Below are positions 8,623-17,405 of a DNA stretch of 64,000 nucleotides, piece after piece. The stretch covers positions 2,395,659-2,459,658 of the forward strand of contig BQKD01000001.1 in assembly GCA_022834735.1 (NCBI GenBank). Direction: 5' to 3'. Both the position numbers and the translations under genes were made by a program. The stretch is from Erysipelotrichaceae bacterium OPF54 (GTDB lineage: Bacteria; Bacillota_I; Bacilli_A; Erysipelotrichales; Erysipelotrichaceae). Positions within the stretch are counted from its first letter, which is position 1; every line of letters starts with the position of its first letter. The notes under the pieces are model-generated. The model had not been told where the DNA came from and did not search any database. It saw only the letters and a list, made by a program, of their open reading frames with translations.

Positions 8623-8908
8623 TTTCTTTCTCTCCTTTTTCATTCGATTATACCATGCTTTGCTCATAATCCGAACAGATCATCCGGATCTTCATGCAGG
8701 ATCCTCTCAAAGAGCAGTCTGGCGTTTTCAGCTTTTTAAGTATATTTTAAGATACGCCGCGTAACATCCATGACGGAAACGATAGGATGAATACAAACAT
8801 TCCTGAAACAAAAATCTCCTTCAATGAACATGCAGCAATTCTAAAAATCCTTTCTAAACCTGTGTTTCAGGGGAAAAACGCGAACAAAACTAAAAGATTC
8901 GTTTCCGG

Positions 8909-8952
8909 ACCGCTTCCTGAAATTCTTTCCCCACATACGGAAGCGGTTTTTT
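8909..8952 (+). terminator. Orphan plus-strand intrinsic terminator
   Basis: ACCGCTTCC (8909-8917) pairs with GGAAGCGGT (8939-8947) and is followed by T6. No plus-strand gene precedes it within 300 bases, which suggests a short RNA or a decayed gene. Confidence 0.6.
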
Positions 8953-8957
8953 CTACG

Positions 8958-8991
8958 AAAAAAGAGACAGCACGATCGTTGTCTCAAAAAA
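8958..8991 (-). terminator. Intrinsic terminator of the carbohydrate-acid operon
   Basis: GAGACA...TGTCTC flanked by A and T runs on both sides; on the minus strand it follows the last gene of the operon directly. Confidence 0.7.
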
Positions 8992-9000
8992 TTTGCACAT

Positions 9001-9716
9001 TCAGTTTTTATTCTTTGCACAGCACTGAACAAACTTTTTCATCAATGCCAGCGCCTTGTCCTCATTTCGGCTCAGCAGCATTTCCGGATGCCACTGCACC
9101 CCGAAAACCAGCTCTTTCTCATGTTCGATCGCCTCGATCACGCCATCATCCGCCTGCGCCGCACTACGCAACCCGTTCCCGAGATCTTTTATCGCCTGAT
9201 GATGGAACGAATTGACATCCATCCGTTCCGGATAAAGGTCCGAAAGCCAGCTATCCGCTTTGATCCGTACGCTATGAGAGTAGTCGGCACGCTCTCCTGT
9301 CTGAACATGCCGGAACGCTCCCTCCTTCTGGCTTTCCAGATCCTGATAGAGCGTGCCTCCATACGCCACATTCAGCAGCTGGTGCCCTTTGCAGATGCCA
9401 AGGACAGGCAGCCTGCGATCCTGAGCGATGTGCAGCGAATCAAGAAAGAAATCATCATTTTTCCGATTGATCCGTCCTAGTTTAGGATGCTCGTTCTCGC
9501 CGAACAGCAGCGGATCGATATCCCAGCCGCCGCTCAGGATCAGACCGTCGCATTTCAAAAGCAGCACTTTCAGATCCTCGCAAGGACCAGCGGGATCCCT
9601 CCCGCTTTGGTTACAGCCCGTATATAATCTTCATTCAGCCGGATATACTCCTGTCCGACAAACTGATCGGTCGTATCTTTCAATATTTGCGCAGCAATTC
9701 CTATGACTGGTTTCAA
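9001..9716 (-). pseudogene. Gamma-glutamyl hydrolase-like (peptidase C26), frameshifted
   Basis: Class-I glutamine-amidotransferase-like hydrolase family (PuuD/C26), which cleaves gamma-glutamyl amides. The N-terminal frame starts at a TTG (9714-9716) with AGGGG upstream: KPVIGIAAQ... QFVGQEYIRLNEDYIRAVTKAGGIPLVL, then stops. One frame over, it continues EDLKVLLLKCDGLILSGGWDIDP, then the nucleophile elbow GICKGHQLLNVAYGG and HPE near the C-terminus (FGVQWHPEM). About one base is missing near 9580. Last gene of the operon that starts at 21020. Catalytic Cys and His are present, so decay is recent or the shift is an assembly error. Confidence 0.75.
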
Positions 9717-9758
9717 TTCAATTCCCCTTTCTGCTTTCTGGATCCATTATACATGGAA

Positions 9759-10403
9759 TCAGAGCAGAAAGGACATATCCTTTTCGATCGTCTTTCCGAT
9801 CCGAGGATCGGTCCTGTTGTCCGCAATGACCTGCACGACATCGATTCCCGCGTTCCATGCCGCCTGTACACCAGTCGAGGAATCTTCCAGGATAAGCGCT
9901 TTATTTTTCGGCGTATCCGTTAAAGCAAGCACTTTTTCATACACGTCCGGTGCCGGCTTGACATGTTCTACATCGTCCGCGGTGACGATAACATCAAACA
10001 GATCGAAAACGCCTGTTTTTTCAAGGATCGCCAGCGCTCTTTTTTTCCGGCAGCTTGTAGCCAGCGCGATCCGGCGTCCTTCCTCTTTCAGACCGGCAAG
10101 CACTTCCCGCACATAAGGAAGCAGATGAAGTTCCCCTTTCTCGAGCGCTTCATAAATATGATCTTCCCGGATCTGATACAGCGTCTCATACAGATTTTTG
10201 TCATGAAACGTCTCCAGGATATACTTCCGGCACGACATGGCGCTCTTGCCGTTCCATGACGCCACGATCCCGGGATCGACCGTTAATCCGCACGCCGCAA
10301 ACGCTTTGTTCCAGCCGCTCAGATAAATATCCTCGCTGTTGACAAGCAGTCCGTCCATATCAAAAATAAAGGTTTCGTATCGATCTCTTATGTTTTCTTT
10401 CAC
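9759..10403 (-). CDS. HAD-family sugar-phosphate phosphatase/mutase
   Basis: 214-residue HAD subfamily IA protein of the beta-phosphoglucomutase-like type. Seen: FDMDGLLVNSE with nucleophile Asp15 and acid/base Asp17, cap helices, ALATSC (motif II), KPAPDVY (motif III Lys) and LILEDSSTGVQAA (motif IV). The GTG at 10401-10403 is chosen over the in-frame upstream ATG because AAGGA precedes it and the longer start would overlap the KDPG aldolase gene. Operon member, 29 bases after that gene. Substrate not deducible; a phosphorylated sugar acid or dead-end sugar phosphate from this pathway is likely. Confidence 0.85.
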   Translation of the reverse strand: MKENIRDRYETFIFDMDGLLVNSEDIYLSGWNKAFAACGLTVDPGIVASWNGKSAMSCRKYILETFHDKNLYETLYQIREDHIYEALEKGELHLLPYVREVLAGLKEEGRRIALATSCRKKRALAILEKTGVFDLFDVIVTADDVEHVKPAPDVYEKVLALTDTPKNKALILEDSSTGVQAAWNAGIDVVQVIADNRTDPRIGKTIEKDMSFLL

Positions 10404-10432
10404 CTGGCCGTTCCTTTCTTTCCTGAAGGATA

Positions 10433-11077
10433 TCACACCCTCCGGCTTTGTACAATCCCGACCAGCTTTTTGGCTTCTTTCGTCACGGCATCAAAATCCC
10501 CGGTTTTTGCTCCTTTTGTCAGCGAACCGCCCAGCCCGACAGCCACCGCTCCCTGATCGAGCCAGTCATTCAGGTTATCGGCACTCACGCCTCCTGTCGG
10601 CATGAACTGGGCCTGCGGCAGCGGACCGTGGAACGCCTTGATCGCCTTGGCACCATACAGCTCGCCAGGAAACAGTTTGATGATGTCCGCACCGTATCGG
10701 AGCGCTTCCGTGATCTCGCTGACCGTGACCGCTCCCGGGAAGCAAGGAACCTGATATAAGTTGCACAGCTTGGAAATTTCCTTGTCGAAATGCGGGCAGA
10801 CGATAAAATCCGCTCCCGCCAGGATCGCAAGCCGGGCGCTTACAATATCGAGCACCGTCCCGGCGCCGACAGCCATGTCGGTCTTGTCCTTGTTGTCTTC
10901 CTTGATCCTGCCAATTACCTGTTCTGCATGCGGGATGGTAAATGTGATTTCCATCAGATGAATGCCGCCTTTATAGATGGCGTCCACAAGCTGTCTCACT
11001 TCCTCATAGCCTGAACCACAGATGACCGCAACAAGCTTTTCCTCTTTCAATTTCTGGATCGTATCTATTTTATTCAT
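10433..11077 (-). CDS. eda: 2-keto-3-deoxy-6-phosphogluconate aldolase
   Basis: Class I aldolase splitting KDPG to pyruvate and glyceraldehyde 3-phosphate (KHG/KDPG family). 214 residues. Schiff-base lysine K134 in ADIIKLFPGEL; the general-base Glu43 in LMEITFTIP; phosphate loop FMPTGGV near 165. The ATG at 11075-11077 has AAGGAG close upstream. It lies in an operon with mannose-family PTS genes and 6-phosphogluconate dehydrogenase; a matching 6-phosphogluconate dehydratase is not in the window, so either KDPG arises from another sugar acid or edd lies elsewhere. Confidence 0.93.
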   Translation of the reverse strand: MNKIDTIQKLKEEKLVAVICGSGYEEVRQLVDAIYKGGIHLMEITFTIPHAEQVIGRIKEDNKDKTDMAVGAGTVLDIVSARLAILAGADFIVCPHFDKEISKLCNLYQVPCFPGAVTVSEITEALRYGADIIKLFPGELYGAKAIKAFHGPLPQAQFMPTGGVSADNLNDWLDQGAVAVGLGGSLTKGAKTGDFDAVTKEAKKLVGIVQSRRV

Positions 11078-11088
11078 TTCTGTTCTCC

Positions 11089-11532
11089 TTAAAAATCCAT
11101 ATCTTTCTCGATAAAATCCATCGGGGAATGATGCCACACGTTGACCCCTTCCTTGCCCTGATAGGAAATCTGGTCCGCGATCTCATGAAAAGGTGTGCCA
11201 ATGATCTGATGATTGATTGTTTCGAGCACCATCGGCATATTGATCCCGCTCAGCACATAGACGCTGTCCTTGCGCCGCTCCTCCATCTGGTTGGTCATGA
11301 GCAGCGACTGGTTGTACGGACTGGCGTTGAGCAGATCCGTCAGAACGATGATCCCGTCTCCCTGATCGACCTTGTCGACTGCCGTGTTGATCTTGGCCCC
11401 CAGCGCCTCAATATCATCTCCCAGATTGAGATTGACACATTCCATATTATCCGTGACCCCGAAAATGACCTGGGCCGCACTTTTAAATCCTTCGCTCAGA
11501 TTTCCATGAGCAGCAATAACGATTCCTAACAT
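11089..11532 (-). CDS. PTS mannose-family IIA component
   Basis: 147-residue phosphocarrier that passes phosphate from HPr to IIB. The phospho-acceptor is His9 in VIAAHGNLSEG. ILTDLLNASPYNQ and GINMPMVLE are typical of the EIIA-Man fold. Separate IIA (not fused to IIB), as in many gut Firmicutes sugar-acid PTS. Placed after the unknown membrane protein and before eda. Confidence 0.93.
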   Translation of the reverse strand: MLGIVIAAHGNLSEGFKSAAQVIFGVTDNMECVNLNLGDDIEALGAKINTAVDKVDQGDGIIVLTDLLNASPYNQSLLMTNQMEERRKDSVYVLSGINMPMVLETINHQIIGTPFHEIADQISYQGKEGVNVWHHSPMDFIEKDMDF

Positions 11533-11553
11533 ACTTTTTCCTTTCCATCGTGA

Positions 11554-12342
11554 TCAGACCAGTTCCATGACCTGACTGATCTGTTTTTCGCTGATCGTTT
11601 TACTGCCAAGAAGCCGGGAATCGAGCACATACTGTCCCTGCTTCCTGCAGGCCGCAAATACATATTCGATCCCATCCTTCATCTGATGATGCAAAGGCGC
11701 CTGCGCCCCCACACAATTGAAAACGATCAGCCGCTGATCTTTGTTCAGCTTTAACGCTTTTCTAGTCTCTTCCATATCCCGGAACTCCCTTTCCACAAAT
11801 ACGTACGCTGTATCCGGCATGCCATGCTTTGCCATATGGAGCATGGCCATGACCGAGGACGTGTTCCGGACCGGAGCATGCGACAAGGACGTTCCGTTCC
11901 GGATCGTTCTTGCCCACGCAAACAGAAGCAGGAGGGCCGCGACACTCAGCCACCAAGGCAGTTTTTTCTGCTGCCACAGGATCAGGATCGGAACAGCACA
12001 CGCCAGCCACAGCAGCACATCGATCCCAAGCTTTCTCATTGTCTTTTTCCTGCAGTCGGCTGCATCGAACAGGCGCAGGCAGCCAAGCTGGCTGCGCGCA
12101 CTTTCATAATGAGTAAGGATGACTTTTTTTGCCGTCTTCCTGTTTCCGGCAATCACGACGTATTCCTCTTTGCCGCTGGGTCCGAGCCGCGCGATCCGGA
12201 CCGGCTGACCGAGCTGTTTCAGATCGGCAGCGAGCGCCTGGATAAACTTTTTCTTCTGCCGTTTCGTATATCGTCTGCCAAATACGTACTGATAACGAAA
12301 CACCCAGTCGTTCCACAGTGCGGACTGTTTTCCTGCTTCCAT
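11554..12342 (-). CDS. Unknown membrane protein inside the PTS operon (degenerate M28-like?)
   Basis: 262 residues, not confidently recognised. The N-terminal 110 residues are basic and soluble (FIQALAADLKQLGQ... KKVILTHYES). A hydrophobic block at about 106-145 forms two transmembrane helices, followed by a soluble C-terminal half. The order of elements, especially NTSSVMAMLHMAKHG and YVFVEREFRDMEETRKALK, recalls M28-type aminopeptidases, but the metal ligands are absent. That is a weak structural analogy. It is co-transcribed between PTS IIB and IIA, which suggests a role tied to this transporter. Function unknown. Confidence 0.6.
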   Translation of the reverse strand: MEAGKQSALWNDWVFRYQYVFGRRYTKRQKKKFIQALAADLKQLGQPVRIARLGPSGKEEYVVIAGNRKTAKKVILTHYESARSQLGCLRLFDAADCRKKTMRKLGIDVLLWLACAVPILILWQQKKLPWWLSVAALLLLFAWARTIRNGTSLSHAPVRNTSSVMAMLHMAKHGMPDTAYVFVEREFRDMEETRKALKLNKDQRLIVFNCVGAQAPLHHQMKDGIEYVFAACRKQGQYVLDSRLLGSKTISEKQISQVMELV

Positions 12343-12351
12343 CTTTTCCTC

Positions 12352-12858
12352 CTATAAATCGAATTTTTTCAGGACATCTTTCAGTTCGGTGCGAGGCAGC
12401 GACGGCGTCGCCTGAAAGTAAATATCCTCGACACCATATTTTTCCTGCATTTCCTTGAGCATCTTCGCTTCCTCTTTGTTCAGATATACAGCCTTCGTGA
12501 CCAGCAGATCGGTCTGAGGGTCCTTTTTCGCGATCCCGCCAATATTGAGCTCCTTCATCACGACACCATGCTTTACGAGCTCGTACATGACCGCGATCGT
12601 TTTTGCGATCAGAATACAGCTGTAATCCTTGAAATTAAATTCATCCCAGTAATACATCGCCTTTTCGGGCGTGATCACGATCGTTTTCTGCCCCGTCCGG
12701 CTTCCTGCGCTCTTATACAAGCCGCGCATAAATTTGTCTTTGGCAACGATCTCGTCCACGACAAAGATCGAATTGACACCCGCTTTCTGCGACAGGGTCG
12801 TCATGACCTGTCCGTGAATTAAACGCTCGTCCACACGAGCCAGATTGATTTCTCCCAT
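12352..12858 (-). CDS. PTS mannose/sorbose-family IIB component
   Basis: 168 residues, cytosolic. It takes phosphate from IIA and gives it to the sugar at IIC/IID. The phosphorylated His15 lies in the hallmark VDERLIHGQV. ILIAKTIAVMYELV and the ELNIGG motif are typical of the PTSIIB sorbose family. It follows IID by about 20 bases. Confidence 0.94.
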   Translation of the reverse strand: MGEINLARVDERLIHGQVMTTLSQKAGVNSIFVVDEIVAKDKFMRGLYKSAGSRTGQKTIVITPEKAMYYWDEFNFKDYSCILIAKTIAVMYELVKHGVVMKELNIGGIAKKDPQTDLLVTKAVYLNKEEAKMLKEMQEKYGVEDIYFQATPSLPRTELKDVLKKFDL

Positions 12859-12878
12859 ATGCTCTCCTTTATTTCATC

Positions 12879-13736
12879 CTATAGAATACCGATTGCGGCA
12901 AGCACGATCAGGATCAGTGTCAGCCACAGCAGACCATGCGTGACCTTGAGACCCTTCTTTGAATAAAAGATATAAACGCCCATCACGACCGCGAGCGGCA
13001 GGATCCCCGGAACGATCGAGTCCAGAAGCTCCTGAAGCACGAATTCGCGCCCCGAAAGATTGAAAGCCAGCGAGGAAGTGACCTTGACATAATTTCCGGC
13101 CAGGATGCCCATCATGAACATACCAAGCACAGAAAGCATTTCGATCGCCGACTGGATCGCCGAGCTTTGAAGCAGACCTGTCGCGTTGCGTCCCATATTG
13201 AACGACTGATGGGCCAGGAACAGACCGAGCACAAGCTGATAGGTCGCAAAACAGATGAACGGGAAGATCGCGCCCATCGGACTTCCCTGCTGCGCCCACG
13301 GGATAGCCATCGCGATAAAGATATACTGAACGGTTCCGGAGTCGATCGCATCACCGATCCCGGCCAGCGCGCCCATCAGGCCAGCCTTCGTATTGTAAAG
13401 AAGATCGTCCGACATCAGGATGTCTTCGTTGTTGTACTGCTCCGCTGCACGCTGCGCTTCCATGCTGGCCATCAGGCCGGTGATCACGCCGCCGCCCCAG
13501 GAAAGCTGGGTATTGAAGAACAGCAGCTGGCGCTTATACGCTTTTTTCAGCTCTTCCGGATCTTTGAACAGCTTTTTCAGGATCGGCATCATCGCATATA
13601 GCAAAGACGGCGCGACATATTTTTCGAAGGAGTGCGGGATCTCGTTGGCAAAATGCCAGCGCACATATGTTTTTGTGATGTCCTTTTTCGTCAGGACTTC
13701 CGGTTTGAGATCTATATTATTGTTTTGCGTTGTCAT
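12879..13736 (-). CDS. PTS mannose-family IID component
   Basis: 285-residue membrane subunit of the sugar channel. N-terminal soluble helices contain LLYAMMPILKKLF and the LSWGGGVITGLMASMEAQRA signature. GLMGALAGIGDAIDSGT is the conserved IID loop, and 3-4 membrane helices follow to the C-terminus. Gene order IIC-IID-IIB-(unknown)-IIA on the minus strand. Confidence 0.93.
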   Translation of the reverse strand: MTTQNNNIDLKPEVLTKKDITKTYVRWHFANEIPHSFEKYVAPSLLYAMMPILKKLFKDPEELKKAYKRQLLFFNTQLSWGGGVITGLMASMEAQRAAEQYNNEDILMSDDLLYNTKAGLMGALAGIGDAIDSGTVQYIFIAMAIPWAQQGSPMGAIFPFICFATYQLVLGLFLAHQSFNMGRNATGLLQSSAIQSAIEMLSVLGMFMMGILAGNYVKVTSSLAFNLSGREFVLQELLDSIVPGILPLAVVMGVYIFYSKKGLKVTHGLLWLTLILIVLAAIGIL

Positions 13737-13747
13737 ACTCTTTCTCC

Positions 13748-14584
13748 TTAAAATCCGTCGTCGTAGTCATCGTCATCCTCTTCATCCATCATGCCTTCTG
13801 CGGCTGCCGGAGCCGCTTTTGCGGCCGGCTGGCGTTTAAGCTGCGAATAAATAACGGCAATGATGACACCAAGGATCGCGTAGGTCACCATCGTGATCTT
13901 GAGCGAAGCGAAGATGACAGACATAAAATAAGCCAGGAAGAAGAACACCATCAGATCCTTGCGTCCGATCACATAGATCGTTGTCGCGATACCGATCGCT
14001 GCCAGACCGTTTCCGACAACCTGCAGGATATGAATAAAAGCGGTTCCTTCCAGTGCTGCGATCGCATCCGCGATCAGCGGTACGCCAAGATACAGGGCAA
14101 TAAAGATGAGCGGAACATAGAGCGCAAAGGATACCAGCGTCGGATAGGTGATGATCGAACGCCGGATCGCTCTTTCGTCCATCTTTTCCACAGCCTTGTC
14201 GGTTGCCTGTCCGACAAATGTATTCAGGAAGAAACGGAACTGATACAGATAACCGCCCAGCAGGCCGACCGGAACAGCGATCGCTACTGCTTCTGTCGCA
14301 TCCAGATCGCCAAGCAGCGCGACCGGAACGGCAATGGCTGCCGCAACGCACGGTTCGCTCGGCATCGATCCGCCCGGAGAAAAGACGCCCATGTAGATCA
14401 GCTGCAGCGCAGCCGTGACGATCATGGCCTCCTTGACCTGATTCATGACGATACCGCAGACAAGTCCGGTCATCAGCGGACTGAAACGAAGAGTAAGAGT
14501 GGCTCCGCCGAGCAGCCAGCGCGACATGACCGCGGCTACCCAGAGAGCAATGATCAAACTTTGAGTAATGCTTAGTGTTTCCAT
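13748..14584 (-). CDS. PTS mannose-family IIC component
   Basis: 278-residue sugar-translocating subunit with about eight membrane helices. Signature parts: LLGGATLTLRFSPLMTGLVCG at the N-terminus, LIYMGVFSPGGSMPSEPCVA, and IAVPVGLLGGYLYQFRFF. The C-terminal cytosolic tail is short and acidic with runs of Glu/Asp (about 265-275). The operon layout and an upstream 6-phosphogluconate dehydrogenase suggest a gluconate-type or related sugar acid as substrate; PTS uptake of gluconate with phosphorylation is known in enterococci. Substrate is inference only. Confidence 0.93.
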   Translation of the reverse strand: METLSITQSLIIALWVAAVMSRWLLGGATLTLRFSPLMTGLVCGIVMNQVKEAMIVTAALQLIYMGVFSPGGSMPSEPCVAAAIAVPVALLGDLDATEAVAIAVPVGLLGGYLYQFRFFLNTFVGQATDKAVEKMDERAIRRSIITYPTLVSFALYVPLIFIALYLGVPLIADAIAALEGTAFIHILQVVGNGLAAIGIATTIYVIGRKDLMVFFFLAYFMSVIFASLKITMVTYAILGVIIAVIYSQLKRQPAAKAAPAAAEGMMDEEDDDDYDDGF

Positions 14585-14626
14585 ATGTTTTACCTGTTTA
14601 TATTATATTTTGTTCATTTATTGTAT

Positions 14627-15739
14627 TTACGACTGATAGCGAGCCATATAATCCTCAAGCTGCAGAAGCTTGTTTTTCAGGATCGGCTGGCTGATCTCGA
14701 TCGGAATAAGGTGGACCTTTTCTTTTCCATCCATAAAGGCTACGATCTGATCGATCACCTTCTCGTCCTGCGGATACAGATTCATCTGATGCATCGAAAT
14801 CGGCAGATCAAGCTGCTGATACATCGGCATGAGCGCGTCGATCTCATCCCATTTGTCTTCGAGCGCAAGCTGATACAAAATTCCGTATGCCACTTTCTGT
14901 CCATGAAGATATTCGTGGCTGGCCGGGATATATTTTCCCATTCCGTCGTGCAGGGCGTGAGCCGCGGCGTTGCGCGCATATTTATCGCCCAGGCCGCCGA
15001 CAAGTCCTGCCACTGCGATTATGATCTCGGACACATGCACGAACTCATCGGAAACGATCTTGTTTTTCATATCCTCGATCGCCTGGGTGCCTTCATTGAG
15101 GATCGTGGCGCGGCAGATTTCTGTAGCCGCTTTGGCCATTTGAAGGAACGGCTCGTCCTGCAGCGATTCCTGTTCGAGGATCGCGACCGATTCATACCAT
15201 TTGGCCAGCGTGTCAGCCAGGCCGGCAATAAAGTATTCCACTGGCGAATCGATCACAAGATCTGGATCGGTGATCAAAAAGGCCGCCTGCCGTTTATAGT
15301 GCTCGGATTTCCCTTCCGCCTCGCCGTTTTCCTTATACATGACAGAGAGCGGGGTCCACGGAGCGCAGTTGCTTGCCAGGGTCGGGATCACGCCGTAATT
15401 GATATTGGACAGATGTCCGGTCACGCCGACCAGATCGCACAGTTTTCCGCCGCCGACACCGATCACGAAATCAATGTCGTTGTCCTTGATGATCTGATCG
15501 AGCACTTCGGCTTCCTGATAGCTGCATTCGCCGCTGTACGTATGCTTTACGAAAGTATAGGCAGGATCATCGAGAAAAGTGAGGTATGGTCTGGCTGCCT
15601 GCCAGGAACGGGTCCCGTGAACGATCAGGACATTTCTGGCGCCGTGCTCCTGAAGCAGCGCCGGCACTTCGCGTTCGATTGCTCCCTGGCAGTACATATA
15701 GTATTCAGGTCCGCATTTGATTTTCATGTTTTCTAGCAT
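14627..15739 (-). CDS. Iron-containing (glycerol dehydrogenase-like) alcohol dehydrogenase
   Basis: 370-residue NAD(P)-dependent type III dehydrogenase. Seen: the dinucleotide-binding IGVGGGKLCDLVG near residue 95-105, the PTLASNCAPWTPLSV stretch, and metal-binding positions DTLAKWYE and HALHDG...HEYLHGQKVAYG. Similarity is to the glycerol-1-phosphate/glycerol dehydrogenase branch. The ATG at 15737-15739 has AAGGA 8 bases upstream. It sits between a 2-hydroxyacid dehydrogenase and PTS IIC, so it probably reduces or oxidises a keto-sugar acid of this pathway. Confidence 0.85.
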   Translation of the reverse strand: MLENMKIKCGPEYYMYCQGAIEREVPALLQEHGARNVLIVHGTRSWQAARPYLTFLDDPAYTFVKHTYSGECSYQEAEVLDQIIKDNDIDFVIGVGGGKLCDLVGVTGHLSNINYGVIPTLASNCAPWTPLSVMYKENGEAEGKSEHYKRQAAFLITDPDLVIDSPVEYFIAGLADTLAKWYESVAILEQESLQDEPFLQMAKAATEICRATILNEGTQAIEDMKNKIVSDEFVHVSEIIIAVAGLVGGLGDKYARNAAAHALHDGMGKYIPASHEYLHGQKVAYGILYQLALEDKWDEIDALMPMYQQLDLPISMHQMNLYPQDEKVIDQIVAFMDGKEKVHLIPIEISQPILKNKLLQLEDYMARYQS

Positions 15740-15784
15740 ATTGTTTTCCTTCTTGTATTTTGCTTTATTTTTTCAGCCTGTATG

Positions 15785-16792
15785 CTATATTGAAATAATA
15801 GAAGAGCTTACAGGCTGGACTGCACGGTCGGGACATTCGCCCCGTACCGCTTTTTCCACATCGTCGATGCATTTTCGTCCCATGTTTTCCAGACACTCCA
15901 TCGTATAGGCAGATGTATGGGGTGTCACGACGGCACGTTCGAACTGCAGATAGATATGGTCGGCATCTCCCGGTTCTGTTTCGAGGACATCGGTCGCGAA
16001 TCCTGCGATCTTTCCGGTTCTCAATCCTTCTGCAACGGCTTGTTCATCCACAAGGGCCCCCCTGGCACTGTTGGAAATGTACACGCCGTTTTTCATTTTC
16101 TCCACTTCTTTTTCTCCGATCATATGGATGTTGTCCTCGTTCAGGCTTGCACAAAGACAGATGACATCGCATGTGCGAAGCAATTCATCGAGCCCGACCT
16201 TTCTGGCTCCAAACGTATCCATATACAGCTGATCTTTATTCGGATCATAGGCACACACATCGCAAAGGAATCCGTTGCGCAGGATCTGTGCCACCAGGCT
16301 TCCCGTATTCCCGATTCCGATCACGCCGGCTTTTTTATGAAGGAGCGTATGGCCTGCGAACCGCGCTCTTTCCTTCCACAGACCGCTGCGCACAGCTTGT
16401 GCGGATTCGCATGTGCGGCGCATAACGGTCAGAAGATTGGTGATATTGTTTTCGGCAACCGCATCCCGTTCGACCAGTGCGGATACGATCGATACGAGCG
16501 TTCCATGCTTTCGTGCCGCTTCCAGATCGATGTTGTTGTAGCCGATCCCGTGCCTTGAAATGAGCAGCAGCTCGTCCTTATGATCAAAAAACGTCTGATC
16601 AAAAAACGGGGTAACGCTTGCGATGATCACATCGTATCCGTGCAGAAGCTCGGCAAGCTCCTTTCCGGGAATGTTCTGATCCACCGTAAACCGCTTCACT
16701 TCTCCGATCTTTTCAAGCTGCAGGATATGTTCGGGAAAGATCCTTCCGAAACTGCTTGAATTGACCAGCGCGATCTTATGAGTCTTTTCCAT
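15785..16792 (-). CDS. D-isomer-specific 2-hydroxyacid dehydrogenase
   Basis: 335 residues, NAD-dependent. Rossmann motif GVIGIGNTGSLVAQ near 145-158. Substrate/catalytic positions visible: SRHGIGYNNID (about 79-89), the Arg in SNSARGALVDE, Glu in DVLETEPGD, and the catalytic His in VVTPHTSAYT. The ATG at 16790-16792 is chosen because AAGGAG lies 8-12 bases upstream; it overlaps the end of the preceding 6-phosphogluconate dehydrogenase frame by 17 bp. Probably a keto-gluconate or glyoxylate/hydroxypyruvate-type reductase. Confidence 0.88.
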   Translation of the reverse strand: MEKTHKIALVNSSSFGRIFPEHILQLEKIGEVKRFTVDQNIPGKELAELLHGYDVIIASVTPFFDQTFFDHKDELLLISRHGIGYNNIDLEAARKHGTLVSIVSALVERDAVAENNITNLLTVMRRTCESAQAVRSGLWKERARFAGHTLLHKKAGVIGIGNTGSLVAQILRNGFLCDVCAYDPNKDQLYMDTFGARKVGLDELLRTCDVICLCASLNEDNIHMIGEKEVEKMKNGVYISNSARGALVDEQAVAEGLRTGKIAGFATDVLETEPGDADHIYLQFERAVVTPHTSAYTMECLENMGRKCIDDVEKAVRGECPDRAVQPVSSSIISI

Positions 16793-17384
16793 GTCCTGCT
16801 TCTCCTTTGACAATTTTGTGCCCGCCGAAGCCTTTTCGCATCGATGCGACTACCTTACCGGTAAATGTATCGTCTTCCAGGCTGCGGTTGCGCATCATCT
16901 GAGCCATCGCGATGACTGGAACAGGCACTTTCAGGCGCAGCGCCTCCTCGATCGTCCACTGTCCTTCGCCGCTCGAGAACATGACGCCTTTGACATTTTC
17001 GAGCTGCGGATCGGCTTCGAAAGCTTCCTCCATGAGCTCGACCAGCCAGCTTCGGATGACAGATCCGTGATTCCACAGTTTTGCGACTTTCGCATTGTCA
17101 TACTCATACGGACTGTGCTCGAGCAGATCGAACCCTTCTGCGATCGCCTGCATCATGCCGTATTCGATCCCGTTATGGACCATTTTCAAATAATGCCCGC
17201 TGCCGGGTCTGCCTGTATACAGATAGCCATCGGGCGCAGCCGTTTTCCGGAATACTTCCTCGACCGTATCGAACGCTTCCTTATCGCCTCCGATCATGTA
17301 GTTTGCGCCATGAAGCGCGCCATTCATTCCGCCTGATGTTCCGGCGTCCAGGAAATAGATTCCTTTCTTCTTGAGCGTGTCGTA
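16776..17384 (-). pseudogene. 6-phosphogluconate dehydrogenase, C-terminal part (split by transposon)
   Basis: C-terminal 200 residues plus one copy of the 6-bp target duplication. Seen: FLDAGTSGG, the substrate/catalytic GSGHYLKMVHNGIEYGMMQAIAEG region and an SSGEGQWTIEEAL helix. Short NAD-type 6PGDH (about 305 residues when joined). The N-terminal 105 codons are at 20706-21020; deleting the transposon and one duplication gives a continuous frame through LRHYD-TLKKKG. The enzyme oxidatively decarboxylates 6-phosphogluconate to ribulose 5-phosphate. The fragment could only be made from a cryptic internal start. Confidence 0.92.
17379..17384 (+). repeat. Left target-site duplication GTCGTA
   Basis: GTCGTA at 17379-17384 and again at 20706-20711, directly abutting the two transposon ends. 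Confidence 0.9.
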
Positions 17385-17405
17385 TGTAGAGCGTCGTCCT
17401 GCTAT

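Larger units (their letters stand above)
8623..9000. other. Intergenic region glyA / C26 hydrolase with two hairpins
   Basis: 378 bases. It holds the glyA promoter, a plus-strand intrinsic terminator with no clear gene in front of it (8909-8952), and the terminator of the minus-strand C26 gene (8958-8991). A plus-strand frame from 8787 has no ribosome site and runs antisense into the neighbour, so I do not call it. No known riboswitch consensus was recognised upstream of glyA. Confidence 0.5.

Noticed and set aside
8623..8900. Riboswitch (glycine, THF or purine) upstream of glyA
   Set aside because: No consensus core of these classes was found in the leader on the minus strand.
8787..9215. 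142-codon plus-strand protein
   Set aside because: No ribosome site, crosses a terminator and runs antisense into the C26 gene.
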